This document shows positions 1 through 6,290 of a stretch of DNA of 11,396 nucleotides, piece after piece. Within the stretch, counting starts at the first letter, position 1. Every line of letters begins with the position of its first letter. The position numbers and the translations under genes are program-made. Location: positions 1-11,396 of the forward strand of contig CAJKMA010000076.1 of NCBI GenBank assembly GCA_905200905.1, read 5' to 3'. The DNA is from an uncultured Bacillota bacterium (lineage in GTDB: Bacteria > Bacillota > Clostridia > Lachnospirales > Lachnospiraceae). The notes beneath the pieces were generated by a model. The model was not told the origin of the DNA and did not search any database. It saw only the letters and a list, made by a program, of their open reading frames with translations.

Positions 1-55
1 ATGTAAAATCGTTTCTCGTGCAGACTTAGAAGGCGGTGATAACAGTGAAAATTAA
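1..55 (+). CDS. rplP: 50S ribosomal protein L16, C-terminal end only
   Basis: Only the last 17 codons are inside the window, read from base 2 to the TAA at 53-55. The encoded tail is CKIVSRADLEGGDNSEN. The start CKIVSR resembles the end of the L16 fold (the KLPIK-x-x-F/I-V region of the family), followed by a short acidic tail of the kind seen in Clostridia. L16 is a large-subunit protein near the A-site tRNA elbow. The position directly upstream of rpmC is the conserved S10-operon order (rplP-rpmC-rpsQ). Its stop codon lies inside rpmC, an 11-nt overlap, suggesting translational coupling. Identification rests on order plus a short tail, so it is good but not independent. Confidence 0.82.
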   Translation, partial: CKIVSRADLEGGDNSEN

Positions 56-248
56 AAATTATGTAGAAGATTTAAAAACAAAATCAGCTGCAGAATTACA
101 GGAAGAATTAGTAGCTGCTAAAAAGGAACTCTTTAACTTGAGATTTCAGAATGCAACAAATCAGTTGGACAACACAAGCAGAATTAAAGAAGTTCGCAAG
201 AACATCGCTAGAATCCAGACTCTGATTGCTCAGAAAGCAAATGCATAA
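45..248 (+). CDS. rpmC: 50S ribosomal protein L29
   Basis: Encodes L29 (67 residues), a small two-helix protein at the peptide exit of the large subunit, where it helps form the docking site for trigger factor and SRP. The family core is clear: LQEELVAAKKELFNLRFQ followed by a segment containing NQLDNTSRIKEVRKNIARI. I chose the GTG at 45 over an in-frame GTG at 36 because the AGGCGGTGAT ribosome binding site at 31-40 would overlap the earlier start but sits a few bases before 45, and because family members begin M-K-I-x-x-Y-V-E. The gene overlaps the end of rplP by 11 nt and lies 38 bp before rpsQ. Length is normal for the family. Confidence 0.95.
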   Translation: MKIKNYVEDLKTKSAAELQEELVAAKKELFNLRFQNATNQLDNTSRIKEVRKNIARIQTLIAQKANA

Positions 249-286
249 GGAATTCATTCCTAGAAATAGAAAGGAGCAGCATAATC

Positions 287-541
287 GTGGAAAGAAATCT
301 TAGAAAAACACGTGTTGGTAAAGTTGTAAGTGACAAAATGGACAAGACCATTGTTGTGGCTATCGAAAACCATGTTAAACATCCTCTTTATGGAAAAATC
401 GTAAAGAGAACATATAAATTAAAAGCGCATGATGAAGAAAATACATGCAAAATCGGTGATACTGTAAAAGTTATGGAAACAAGACCATTATCCAAAGATA
501 AAAGATGGAGATTGGTTGAAGTAGTAGAAAGAGCAAAATAA
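287..541 (+). CDS. rpsQ: 30S ribosomal protein S17
   Basis: Encodes S17 (84 residues), a primary 16S rRNA-binding protein with an OB fold that helps organise the 5' domain of the small subunit. The opening RKTRVGKVVSDKMDKTIVV and the family signature at residues 57-69 (GDTVKVMETRPLS) identify it. It starts with GTG at 287, preceded by AAAGGAG about 10 bases upstream; no better ATG exists in frame. The spacing to rplN is 21 bp. Length and composition (basic, no odd residues) are usual for bacterial S17. Confidence 0.97.
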   Translation: MERNLRKTRVGKVVSDKMDKTIVVAIENHVKHPLYGKIVKRTYKLKAHDEENTCKIGDTVKVMETRPLSKDKRWRLVEVVERAK

Positions 542-562
542 TTTGTAAGGAGGAATCTAAGC

Positions 563-931
563 ATGATTCAACAGGAAAGTAGACTTAGAGTCGCTGACAA
601 TACAGGTGCAAAAGAAATCCTCTGCATCCGTGTTATGGGTGGTTCTACTAGAAGATATGCTAACATCGGTGATGTAATCGTTGCTACTGTTAAAGATGCA
701 ACACCAGGCGGTGTTGTGAAAAAAGGTGACGTTGTAAAGGCTGTTGTTGTTCGTACTGTAAAAGGTGTTCGTCGTAAAGATGGTTCTTACATCAAATTTG
801 ATGAAAACGCTGCTGTTATCATCAAAGATGACAAGACACCAAGAGGAACTCGTATTTTTGGACCAGTAGCCAGAGAGCTTCGTGAGAAACAGTTCATGAA
901 AATTGTTTCCTTAGCTCCAGAAGTATTATAG
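563..931 (+). CDS. rplN: 50S ribosomal protein L14
   Basis: Encodes L14 (122 residues, the standard bacterial length), a beta-barrel protein on the large-subunit interface that forms an intersubunit bridge with 16S rRNA and is the docking site for the silencing factor RsfS. Visible hallmarks are the start MIQQESRLRVADNTGAKE, the central GDVIVATVKDATPGG and the ending ARELREKQFMKIVSLAPEVL, nearly invariant in bacteria. The ATG at 563 follows an AAGGAGGA site. It is 11 bp from rplX, consistent with the spc operon order. Confidence 0.98.
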   Translation: MIQQESRLRVADNTGAKEILCIRVMGGSTRRYANIGDVIVATVKDATPGGVVKKGDVVKAVVVRTVKGVRRKDGSYIKFDENAAVIIKDDKTPRGTRIFGPVARELREKQFMKIVSLAPEVL

Positions 932-942
932 GAGGTAGCCTG

Positions 943-1248
943 ATGTTTAAGATTAAAAAAGGTGATACTGTAAAAGTTATCGCTGGTAAAGATAAAGACA
1001 AAGAAGGAAAAGTAATCTCTGTTAATCCGAAAAAAGGCGCTGTTCTGGTTGAAGGCGTAAACATGGTCACAAAACACACAAAACCATCTATGGCTAACCA
1101 GCAGGGCGGTATTGTGAACAAAGAAGCTTGGATTGATGCATCTAACGTAATGGTTATGCATGAAGGAAAAGCTACCAGAGTAGGCTTTAAAGTTGAAGAT
1201 GGTAAAAAAGTTCGTTTCGCTAAAACTACAGGAAAAGTAATCGATTAA
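943..1248 (+). CDS. rplX: 50S ribosomal protein L24
   Basis: Encodes L24 (101 residues), an assembly initiator that binds the 5' domain of 23S rRNA early in large-subunit formation. The N-terminal KOW motif is plain at roughly residues 3-35 (KKGDTVKVIAGKDKDKEGKV then NPKKGAVLVEGVN). The following segment NMVTKHTKPS matches the family. The start ATG at 943 is preceded by TAGGAGG. It lies between rplN and rplE with short gaps, as in Bacillus and Clostridia. Nothing unusual is seen. Confidence 0.97.
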   Translation: MFKIKKGDTVKVIAGKDKDKEGKVISVNPKKGAVLVEGVNMVTKHTKPSMANQQGGIVNKEAWIDASNVMVMHEGKATRVGFKVEDGKKVRFAKTTGKVID

Positions 1249-1269
1249 TAAGAGAGGAGGCCATTTAAA

Positions 1270-1809
1270 GTGAGCAGACTGAAAGAAATGTATAAAAATG
1301 AGATCGTAGATGCTATGATCAAAAAGTTTGGTTATAAGAATATCATGGAAGTGCCGAAACTCGATAAAATCGTTGTAAACATGGGTGTAGGTGAAGCCAA
1401 AGATAACGCTAAACTGTTAGATGCAGCTGTAGCTGATATGGAATTAATCACAGGTCAGAAAGCTGTTACAACAAAAGCGAAAAACTCCGTAGCTAACTTC
1501 AAAATTCGTGAAGGTATGCCAATCGGATGTAAAGTAACTTTAAGAGGCGAAAAAATGTACGAGTTTGCTGATCGTCTCATCAACTTAGCACTGCCTCGAG
1601 TACGTGACTTCCGTGGCGTAAATCCAAATGCTTTTGACGGCAGAGGAAACTACGCACTGGGAATCAAAGAGCAGTTAATTTTCCCTGAAGTGGAATATGA
1701 TAAAGTCGATAAAGTAAGAGGTATGGATATTATTTTCGTTACCACTGCTAAAACAGACGAAGAAGCTCGTGAATTATTGACATTATTTAATATGCCATTT
1801 GCAAAATAA
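1270..1809 (+). CDS. rplE: 50S ribosomal protein L5
   Basis: Encodes L5 (179 residues, the usual length), which binds 5S rRNA with L18 in the central protuberance and contacts P-site tRNA. Recognisable blocks are KIVVNMGVGEAKDNAK, the ITGQKAVTTKAKNSVANFKIR region and the stretch from LPRVRDFRGVNPNAFDGRGN to the C-terminus. The start is GTG at 1270 behind AGAGGAGG at about 1252-1260. The encoded protein begins SRLKEMY, typical of the family, which supports this start. It is 21 bp from both neighbours (rplX and rpsN). Confidence 0.98.
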   Translation: MSRLKEMYKNEIVDAMIKKFGYKNIMEVPKLDKIVVNMGVGEAKDNAKLLDAAVADMELITGQKAVTTKAKNSVANFKIREGMPIGCKVTLRGEKMYEFADRLINLALPRVRDFRGVNPNAFDGRGNYALGIKEQLIFPEVEYDKVDKVRGMDIIFVTTAKTDEEARELLTLFNMPFAK

Positions 1810-1830
1810 GATTATTAGGAGGGAAAATTC

Positions 1831-2016
1831 ATGGCTAAGACAGCAATGAAAGTTAAACAGCAGCGCAAACAGAAATTCTCCACAAGAGAATACAGCCGTT
1901 GCCGTATCTGCGGACGTCCACATGCATACCTGAGAAAATACGGTATCTGCCGTGTTTGCTTCCGTGAATTAGCATATAAAGGACAGATCCCAGGAGTTAA
2001 GAAAGCTAGCTGGTAG
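1831..2016 (+). CDS. rpsN: 30S ribosomal protein S14, zinc-binding type Z
   Basis: Encodes the short zinc-ribbon form of S14 (61 residues), a late-assembling protein of the small-subunit head. Four zinc ligands are present as C24-x2-C27 and C40-x2-C43, with the conserved GRPHAYLRKYGICR between them and the ending PGVKKASW. Firmicutes usually carry this form in the spc operon, while a zinc-free form, if present, lies elsewhere and is induced under zinc limitation. The ATG at 1831 follows TTAGGAGGGAAA. Downstream comes an exceptional 181-bp gap before rpsH filled with structured sequence (see the separate entry), not the usual 20-30 bp. Confidence 0.98.
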   Translation: MAKTAMKVKQQRKQKFSTREYSRCRICGRPHAYLRKYGICRVCFRELAYKGQIPGVKKASW

Positions 2017-2020
2017 GCAT

Positions 2021-2145
2021 TGAACACTTAGTGAGTCGTCGCCGAATGGCGACGGACGAGCTTAGTGTGAAAGCCCACCCGAACACTTAACGAAGCAGAG
2101 CATAGCGAAGGCTGAGTTTAGTGAGAGTGGTGAACCGAGGAACAT
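2021..2145 (+). repeat. Structured double-hairpin element between rpsN and rpsH
   Basis: This non-coding insert sits inside the ribosomal operon. Hairpin 1 spans 2024-2068: ACACT (2024-2028) pairs with AGTGT (2064-2068), and CGTCGCC (2037-2043) pairs with GGCGACG (2048-2054) around a GAAT loop. Hairpin 2 spans 2076-2132: CACC/GGTG, CACT/AGTG, AAC/GTT and AGC/GCT. In both arms CACT is followed by a T.T mismatch, three pairs and a tandem GA.GA mismatch before the upper stem, though the primary sequences differ. A short motif near YTTARYGAR occurs five times, at about 2027, 2061, 2086, 2101 and 2117. It looks like a dispersed intergenic repeat or a structured mRNA element. I cannot name a known family. 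No T-tract follows, so it is not an ordinary terminator. Confidence 0.65.
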
Positions 2146-2197
2146 TTCAAATAAAAAATAATTAACATGAAAAGTCTAAAAATAGGAGGAAACTATC

Positions 2198-2599
2198 ATG
2201 ACAATGAGCGATCCAATCGCAGATATGCTTACAAGAATTCGTAATGCAAACACTGCAAAACACGATACAGTAGATGTACCGGCATCTAAAATGAAACTTG
2301 CTATTGCCGACATTTTGGTAAAAGAAGGTTATATTGCAAAATATGAAGTTCTGGAAGACGGAGCTTTCAAGACAATCCGCATTACATTAAAATACGGTGC
2401 AGACAAAAATGAAAAAATCATTACAGGTCTGAAAAGAATTTCCAAACCAGGTCTTCGTATCTACGCTGGAAGCCAGGAAATTCCAAGAGTATTAGGTGGA
2501 TTAGGAATTGCAATCCTTTCTACAAACCAGGGAGTTATCACAGACAAAGAAGCTAGAAAACTTCATGTAGGTGGAGAAGTATTAGCTTTTGTTTGGTAA
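2198..2599 (+). CDS. rpsH: 30S ribosomal protein S8
   Basis: Encodes S8 (133 residues), a primary binder of the 16S rRNA central domain that, in Escherichia coli, also represses the spc operon by binding its mRNA. Landmarks are MSDPIADMLTRIRNA near the start, VPASKMKLAIADIL, and the signature GIAILSTNQGVITDKEAR at residues 103-120. Of two ATGs (2198 and 2204), 2198 is favoured because AGGAGG at 2184-2189 is 8 bases away. The gene is isolated within the operon: 181 bp separate it from rpsN and 154 bp from rplF, both gaps holding repeats or hairpins. Whether either gap serves S8 feedback is unknown. Confidence 0.98.
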   Translation: MTMSDPIADMLTRIRNANTAKHDTVDVPASKMKLAIADILVKEGYIAKYEVLEDGAFKTIRITLKYGADKNEKIITGLKRISKPGLRIYAGSQEIPRVLGGLGIAILSTNQGVITDKEARKLHVGGEVLAFVW

Positions 2600-2621
2600 G
2601 CCGAAAGCGATCTCCTAAAAA

Positions 2622-2657
2622 TATGTCCAAGCGAGTTTTTTATTATGTCCAAACGAG
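2622..2657 (+). repeat. Two-copy 22-bp tandem repeat in the rpsH-rplF gap
   Basis: TATGTCCAAGCGAG at 2622-2635 recurs as TATGTCCAAACGAG at 2644-2657, a 22-bp period with 13 of 14 bases identical in the core; the T/A-rich spacers are not conserved. It lies in the unusually long 154-bp gap after rpsH. No open frame of note runs through it. It may be the remnant of a dispersed intergenic repeat; only a genome-wide search could show that. Confidence 0.55.
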
Positions 2658-2659
2658 AG

Positions 2660-2683
2660 GATAACAGGACTTTGTCCTTTATC
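2660..2683 (+). other. Bulged hairpin in the rpsH-rplF gap
   Basis: GATAA then AGGAC (2660-2670, with one bulged C at 2665) pair perfectly with GTCCT then TTATC (2674-2683) around a TTT loop, giving ten base pairs. No T-run follows, so it is not a standard terminator; it might act in mRNA processing or stability, or be part of the adjacent repeat element. The remaining gap up to the rplF ribosome binding site (2684-2739) shows nothing I can assign. Confidence 0.5.
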
Positions 2684-2753
2684 ATAGATATGCTGAAAAC
2701 AGAGGGGAACCATAATTGGCCCTTCCGAAAATTTAAGTAAGGAGGAAATTGGT

Positions 2754-3293
2754 ATGTCACGAATTGGAAGACTGCCTGTAGCTGTTCCAGCAGGAGTAGA
2801 AGTTAAAATTGCTGAGAACAACGTAGTGACTGTAAAAGGTCCAAAAGGAACACTTGAAAGAGCGTTACCGGTTGAAATGTCAATCAAATTAGAAGATGGT
2901 CATGTTGTTGTAACAAGACCAAGCGATTTAAAGAAAATGAAAGCTTTACACGGCTTAACAAGAACACTGATTCAGAATATGGTAATTGGTGTTAGCCAGG
3001 GATATGAGAAGACTCTGGAAGTAAACGGTGTTGGTTATAGAGCATCCAAACAGGGCAAAAAATTAGTTCTGAACTTAGGATATTCCCATCCAGTAGAAAT
3101 GGAAGATCCAGAAGGTCTGGAATCTAAAGTAGAAGGAAACAAAATCGTTGTATCCGGAATTGACAAAGAAAAAGTTGGCCAGTACGCTGCTGAAATCAGA
3201 GATAAGAGAAGACCTGAACCATACAAAGGTAAAGGTATTAAATATGCTGATGAAGTTATCAGACGTAAAGTTGGTAAAACTGGTAAGAAATAA
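2754..3293 (+). CDS. rplF: 50S ribosomal protein L6
   Basis: Encodes L6 (179 residues, normal length), a two-domain protein near the sarcin-ricin loop where GTPase factors bind; it is needed for late large-subunit assembly. It starts MSRIGRLPVAVPAGVEV, and the diagnostic C-terminal rRNA-binding signature PEPYKGKGI is at residues 154-162. The ATG at 2754 follows AAGGAGG. The gene resumes the tight operon spacing (17 bp to rplR), but its upstream gap is unusually long, so its translation is unlikely to be coupled to rpsH. Confidence 0.98.
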   Translation: MSRIGRLPVAVPAGVEVKIAENNVVTVKGPKGTLERALPVEMSIKLEDGHVVVTRPSDLKKMKALHGLTRTLIQNMVIGVSQGYEKTLEVNGVGYRASKQGKKLVLNLGYSHPVEMEDPEGLESKVEGNKIVVSGIDKEKVGQYAAEIRDKRRPEPYKGKGIKYADEVIRRKVGKTGKK

Positions 3294-3310
3294 GTAAGGA
3301 GAGTGTAAAA

Positions 3311-3679
3311 ATGGTTAGTAAAGTATCAAGAGCGAAAGTTCGCACAAAAAAACATAGAAGATTACGTAATCATCTTAGCGGTACTACTGCTACACCACGT
3401 TTAGCAGTATTCCGCAGTAATAATCATATGTATGCTCAAATTATTGACGATACAGTTGGAAAAACTTTAGTTTCTGCTTCTACAACACAGAAAGAAGTAA
3501 AAGCTGAGTTAGAAAAAACCAATAACGTTGATGCAGCAGCATACTTAGGAACTGTAATTGCAAAAAGAGCAATCGAAGCTGGTATTAAAGAAGTTGTTTT
3601 CGATAGAGGCGGCTTTATTTACCACGGAAAAGTGAAAGCATTAGCAGACGCAGCAAGAGAAGCTGGGTTAGAATTCTAA
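3311..3679 (+). CDS. rplR: 50S ribosomal protein L18
   Basis: Encodes L18 (122 residues), which binds 5S rRNA together with L5 and carries it into the central protuberance. Evident blocks are the basic N-terminus RAKVRTKKHRRLRNHLSGT, then TPRLAVFRSNNHMYAQIIDD, and the C-terminal GIKEVVFDRGGFIYHGKVKA, which contains the hallmark FDRGG-Y-HGR/KV. The ATG at 3311 lies behind AAGGAGAG. It sits 17 bp after rplF and 19 bp before rpsE, the canonical order. Confidence 0.98.
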   Translation: MVSKVSRAKVRTKKHRRLRNHLSGTTATPRLAVFRSNNHMYAQIIDDTVGKTLVSASTTQKEVKAELEKTNNVDAAAYLGTVIAKRAIEAGIKEVVFDRGGFIYHGKVKALADAAREAGLEF

Positions 3680-3698
3680 TTAGGGAGGAAATGAACAC

Positions 3699-4208
3699 AT
3701 GAAACGTTCTATCATTGATGCTAGCCAGTTTGAGTTAGAAGAAAAAGTAGTGTCAATCAAGCGTGTAACAAAGGTTGTTAAAGGTGGTCGTAACTTCCGT
3801 TTCACAGCTTTAGTTGTTGTTGGTGACGGCAACGGACATGTTGGCGCTGGTTTAGGAAAAGCAGCTGAAATTCCTGAAGCAATCCGCAAAGGAAAAGAAG
3901 ATGCAATGAAAAAATTAGTTACTGTAGCAAGAGACGAAAACGGAAGTATTACACATGACTTTGTTGGAAAATTCGGAAGCGCAGAAATGCTCTTAAAGAA
4001 AGCTCCAGAAGGTACTGGTGTTATTGCCGGAGGTCCAGCTCGTGCGGTTATTGAACTTGCAGGTATTAAGAACATCCGTACAAAATGTATGGGTTCCCGT
4101 AACAAACAGAACGTAGTTCTGGCTACTATCGCAGGTTTAAGCCAGTTAAAGACTCCGGAAGAAGTTGCAAAACTTCGCGGAAAATCTGTTGATGAGATTT
4201 TTGCATAA
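3699..4208 (+). CDS. rpsE: 30S ribosomal protein S5
   Basis: Encodes S5 (169 residues), a small-subunit protein near the mRNA entry tunnel that affects decoding accuracy and helicase activity. The S5 double-stranded-RNA-binding-like domain runs from about residue 11 to 75 (VVSIKRVTKVVKGGRNFRFT and VGDGNGHVGAGLGKAAEIPE), followed by the C-terminal fold with GGPARAVIELAGI and the end segment KLRGKSVDEIFA. The loop VKGGR, where spectinomycin-resistance changes occur in other species, looks wild type. The start ATG at 3699 is preceded by AGGGAGG. A 180-codon open frame on the opposite strand is a shadow. Confidence 0.98.
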   Translation: MKRSIIDASQFELEEKVVSIKRVTKVVKGGRNFRFTALVVVGDGNGHVGAGLGKAAEIPEAIRKGKEDAMKKLVTVARDENGSITHDFVGKFGSAEMLLKKAPEGTGVIAGGPARAVIELAGIKNIRTKCMGSRNKQNVVLATIAGLSQLKTPEEVAKLRGKSVDEIFA

Positions 4209-4222
4209 GGAGGATCAGACAA

Positions 4223-4405
4223 ATGGCAGATAAATTAAGAATCACTTTGGTGAAATCCAGCATCGGTGCAGTACCGAAAAACAGAAAGATTGTTGAAGCT
4301 TTAGGTTTGAAAAAACTGAATAAAACAGTGGAAATGCCTGATAACGCAGCTGTAAGAGGTATGATTCGTCAGGTAAGCCACATGGTTAAAGTAGAAGAAA
4401 TCTAA
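4223..4405 (+). CDS. rpmD: 50S ribosomal protein L30
   Basis: Encodes L30 (60 residues), a small large-subunit protein. The diagnostic opening LRITLVKSSIGAVPKNRKIV and the following LGLKKLNKTVEMPDNAAVRGM are complete, and the length equals that of typical bacterial L30. The ATG at 4223 follows AAGGAGGA with a 14-bp gap from rpsE, and 24 bp separate it from rplO. Order rpsE-rpmD-rplO is the canonical arrangement. Confidence 0.97.
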   Translation: MADKLRITLVKSSIGAVPKNRKIVEALGLKKLNKTVEMPDNAAVRGMIRQVSHMVKVEEI

Positions 4406-4429
4406 TATTACGAAGAAGGAGGTGCCATC

Positions 4430-4870
4430 ATGGAATTATCAAACTTAAGACCAGCTGAAGGCTCCAAACAGAGCAATGAATTCAGAAGAGGCCGTGGACA
4501 CGGTTCAGGAAATGGTAAAACAGCAGGTAAGGGCCATAAAGGTCAGAAAGCACGTTCTGGTGCAAAAAGACCAGGTTTTGAAGGTGGTCAGATGCCTTTA
4601 TATAGAAGACTTCCTAAGAGAGGCTTCAAATGCAGAAATTCAAAAGAAATTATTGCAGTAAACGTTGATATCTTAAACAGATTCGAAGACGGTACAGAAG
4701 TTACTCCAGCAGCTTTATTAGCTTCAGGTGCAATCTCCAAATTAGGAGATGGTGTAAAACTTCTTGGTAATGGAGAACTCACTAAGAAATTAAACGTGAA
4801 AGTAAACGCTGTAAGCGAAAGCGCAAAGGCTAAAATCGAAGCAGCAGGTGGAACAGTAGAGGTGATCTAA
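4430..4870 (+). CDS. rplO: 50S ribosomal protein L15
   Basis: Encodes L15 (146 residues), whose long N-terminal extension threads into 23S rRNA and which is needed late in large-subunit assembly. The Gly/Lys/Arg-rich N-terminus at residues 15-60 (FRRGRGHGSGNGKTAGKGHK and GFEGGQMPLYRRLPKRGF) and the C-terminal L15 signature from residue 110 to the end (KLLGNGELTKKLNVKVNA) are clear. AGGAGGTG precedes the ATG at 4430. Its TAA stop shares its last A with the secY start codon (a TAATG overlap), implying that ribosomes ending on rplO start secY. Confidence 0.98.
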   Translation: MELSNLRPAEGSKQSNEFRRGRGHGSGNGKTAGKGHKGQKARSGAKRPGFEGGQMPLYRRLPKRGFKCRNSKEIIAVNVDILNRFEDGTEVTPAALLASGAISKLGDGVKLLGNGELTKKLNVKVNAVSESAKAKIEAAGGTVEVI

Positions 4871-6186
4871 TGCTCAAGACTCTTCAAAATGCCTTTAAGA
4901 TAAAGGATGTAAGACGTCGTATTTTCTACGTATTCCTGATGGTAGTTGTGATTCGTATCGGATCACAGCTGCCTATTCCAGGTGTAGATCAAAGTTATTT
5001 CAAAGATTGGTTTGCAAGCCAGTCTAATGATGCATTTACCTTTTTTGATGCCTTGACTGGCGGTTCTCTTACAGAGATGTCAATCTTTGCATTAAATATC
5101 ACCCCCTACATTACTTCTTCCATTATTATCCAGCTGTTGACCATTGCAATTCCAAAGTTAGAGGAAATGCAGAGGGATGGCGAAGAAGGCAGAAAAAAGC
5201 TGACTGCAATTACACGTTATCTCACAATTGGACTTTCTCTGTTCCAGTCTATTGCTATGACAGTAGGTTTTGGAAATAGAGGTCTGATACCTGAGATGAA
5301 CTTTATGAAGGCAGTTGTTGTGGTAGCCTGCTTGACTGCAGGTTCTGCGATGTTGATGTGGATTGGTGAGCAGATTACGGATAAAGGTATAGGAAACGGT
5401 ATTTCTATTGTCTTAATGGTGAATATCGTGTCCAGAATCCCAAGTGACCTGGTAACATTATTCAACCAGTTCGTAAAAGGAAAAACATACGCCAGAGGAG
5501 GTTTGGCAGCACTGATTATTATTGCAATCATTGTACTAGTAGTTGTGTTGGTATTAATCTTAAATGGCGGTATCAGAAAAATCCCTGTTCAGTATTCCAA
5601 GAAAATGGTAGGAAGAAAAGTTTCAGGTGGACAGTCCAGCTCAATTCCTTTAAAGGTAAATACAGCAGGTGTCATTCCTATTATCTTTGCCTCTTCCTTA
5701 ATGTCCTTCCCGGTAATTATTGCTGGTTTCACTGGTTGGACCGGTGGTACTGGAATTGGGAGCCAGATTTTAATGGGACTGACTTCAAACAACTGGTTTA
5801 ACCCAAGCGCTCCATGGTATTCTCTTGGACTTGTGCTTTATATTGTACTGGTTATTTTCTTTGCTTATTTTTATACATCCATTACTTTCAATCCTATGGA
5901 GGTAGCAGATAATATGAAAAAGCAGGGAGGTTTTATACCAGGTATTCGTCCAGGAAAACCGACCCAGGAGTATTTGGAAAAAATTCTTAGTTATTTAATT
6001 TTCATCGGAGCTGCAGGTCTGGTAATTGTTGCTGTCATTCCGTTCTTCTTTAACGGTGTGTTTGGCGCAAATGTTTCTTTTGGAGGAACATCCCTGATTA
6101 TTGTTGTGGGTGTTGTTCTGGAAACATTAAAACAGATTGAATCCCGTATGTTAGTCCGTAATTATAAGGGTTTTTTAAGTGAATAA
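4870..6186 (+). CDS. secY: Preprotein translocase subunit SecY
   Basis: Encodes the channel-forming subunit of the SecYEG translocon (438 residues), which passes unfolded proteins through or into the cytoplasmic membrane with SecA or ribosomes. Ten hydrophobic segments fit the family (about 17-34, 68-95, 115-135, 147-167, 176-198, 211-232, 264-285, 315-339, 371-391, 402-420). The SecY signatures appear as the plug-region motif GGSLTEMSIFALNITPYI, the cytoplasmic segment EEMQRDGEEGRKK, QYSKKMVGRK, and the C5 loop GGFIPGIRPGKPT, whose Arg360 matches the residue important for SecA function. The RBS AGAGGTGATC sits within rplO. The next gene, adk, is 182 bp away, and the gap contains a structured element. 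Confidence 0.98.
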   Translation: MLKTLQNAFKIKDVRRRIFYVFLMVVVIRIGSQLPIPGVDQSYFKDWFASQSNDAFTFFDALTGGSLTEMSIFALNITPYITSSIIIQLLTIAIPKLEEMQRDGEEGRKKLTAITRYLTIGLSLFQSIAMTVGFGNRGLIPEMNFMKAVVVVACLTAGSAMLMWIGEQITDKGIGNGISIVLMVNIVSRIPSDLVTLFNQFVKGKTYARGGLAALIIIAIIVLVVVLVLILNGGIRKIPVQYSKKMVGRKVSGGQSSSIPLKVNTAGVIPIIFASSLMSFPVIIAGFTGWTGGTGIGSQILMGLTSNNWFNPSAPWYSLGLVLYIVLVIFFAYFYTSITFNPMEVADNMKKQGGFIPGIRPGKPTQEYLEKILSYLIFIGAAGLVIVAVIPFFFNGVFGANVSFGGTSLIIVVGVVLETLKQIESRMLVRNYKGFLSE

Positions 6187-6201
6187 AAGACAATGATAAA
6201 A

Positions 6202-6290
6202 AGAGACCGTCGCAGGGAAAGCAGTATAGCTGCTGAAATGACAACCGAAGATTCACAGAAGATGTGAGTGTTGTCCCTGTGGCAGTCTCT
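6202..6290 (+). ncRNA. Candidate three-way-junction structured element (or small MITE)
   Basis: This 89-nt segment folds almost entirely. The closing stem joins 6202-6218 to 6274-6290 with 16 pairs over 17 positions (AGAGAC with GTCTCT, GTCG with TGGC by two wobbles, CAGGGA with TCCCTG, one C.A mismatch). Inside it are a hairpin at 6220-6234 (AGCAGT/GCTGCT around ATA) and a second arm at 6242-6273 (CAAC/GTTG, a 5-nt CGAAG bulge, then a 7-bp stem closed by the GAAGA loop). The two ends are also 17-bp inverted repeats matching at 14 of 17 positions and flanked by AAAA on each side, which would suit a miniature inverted-repeat transposon. No T-tract follows the stem, so it is not a classic terminator. 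I do not recognise an RNA family. Confidence 0.55.

Noticed and set aside
36..248. Longer L29 reading frame from a GTG at 36
   Set aside because: The ribosome binding site AGGCGGTGAT covers that GTG; the GTG at 45 has proper spacing and fits family starts.
787..1161. 124-codon - strand frame
   Set aside because: Shadow of rplN and rplX, with no ribosome binding site or family features.
2024..2132. Intrinsic terminator between rpsN and rpsH
   Set aside because: Hairpins are present but no T-run follows either one, and essential operon genes continue downstream.
2021..2145. CRISPR array
   Set aside because: Repeated modules are 9-10 bp, unevenly spaced and palindromic partners of each other; there are no uniform repeats and spacers and no cas genes.
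3680..4222. 180-codon open frame on the - strand
   Set aside because: It lies wholly over rpsE and its sequence matches no recognisable family; it is a shadow of a well-supported gene.
6202..6290. Hammerhead or other self-cleaving ribozyme
   Set aside because: The three-way shape is suggestive, but the conserved CUGAUGA and GAAA core of the hammerhead is absent, and I see no twister, pistol or hatchet core.
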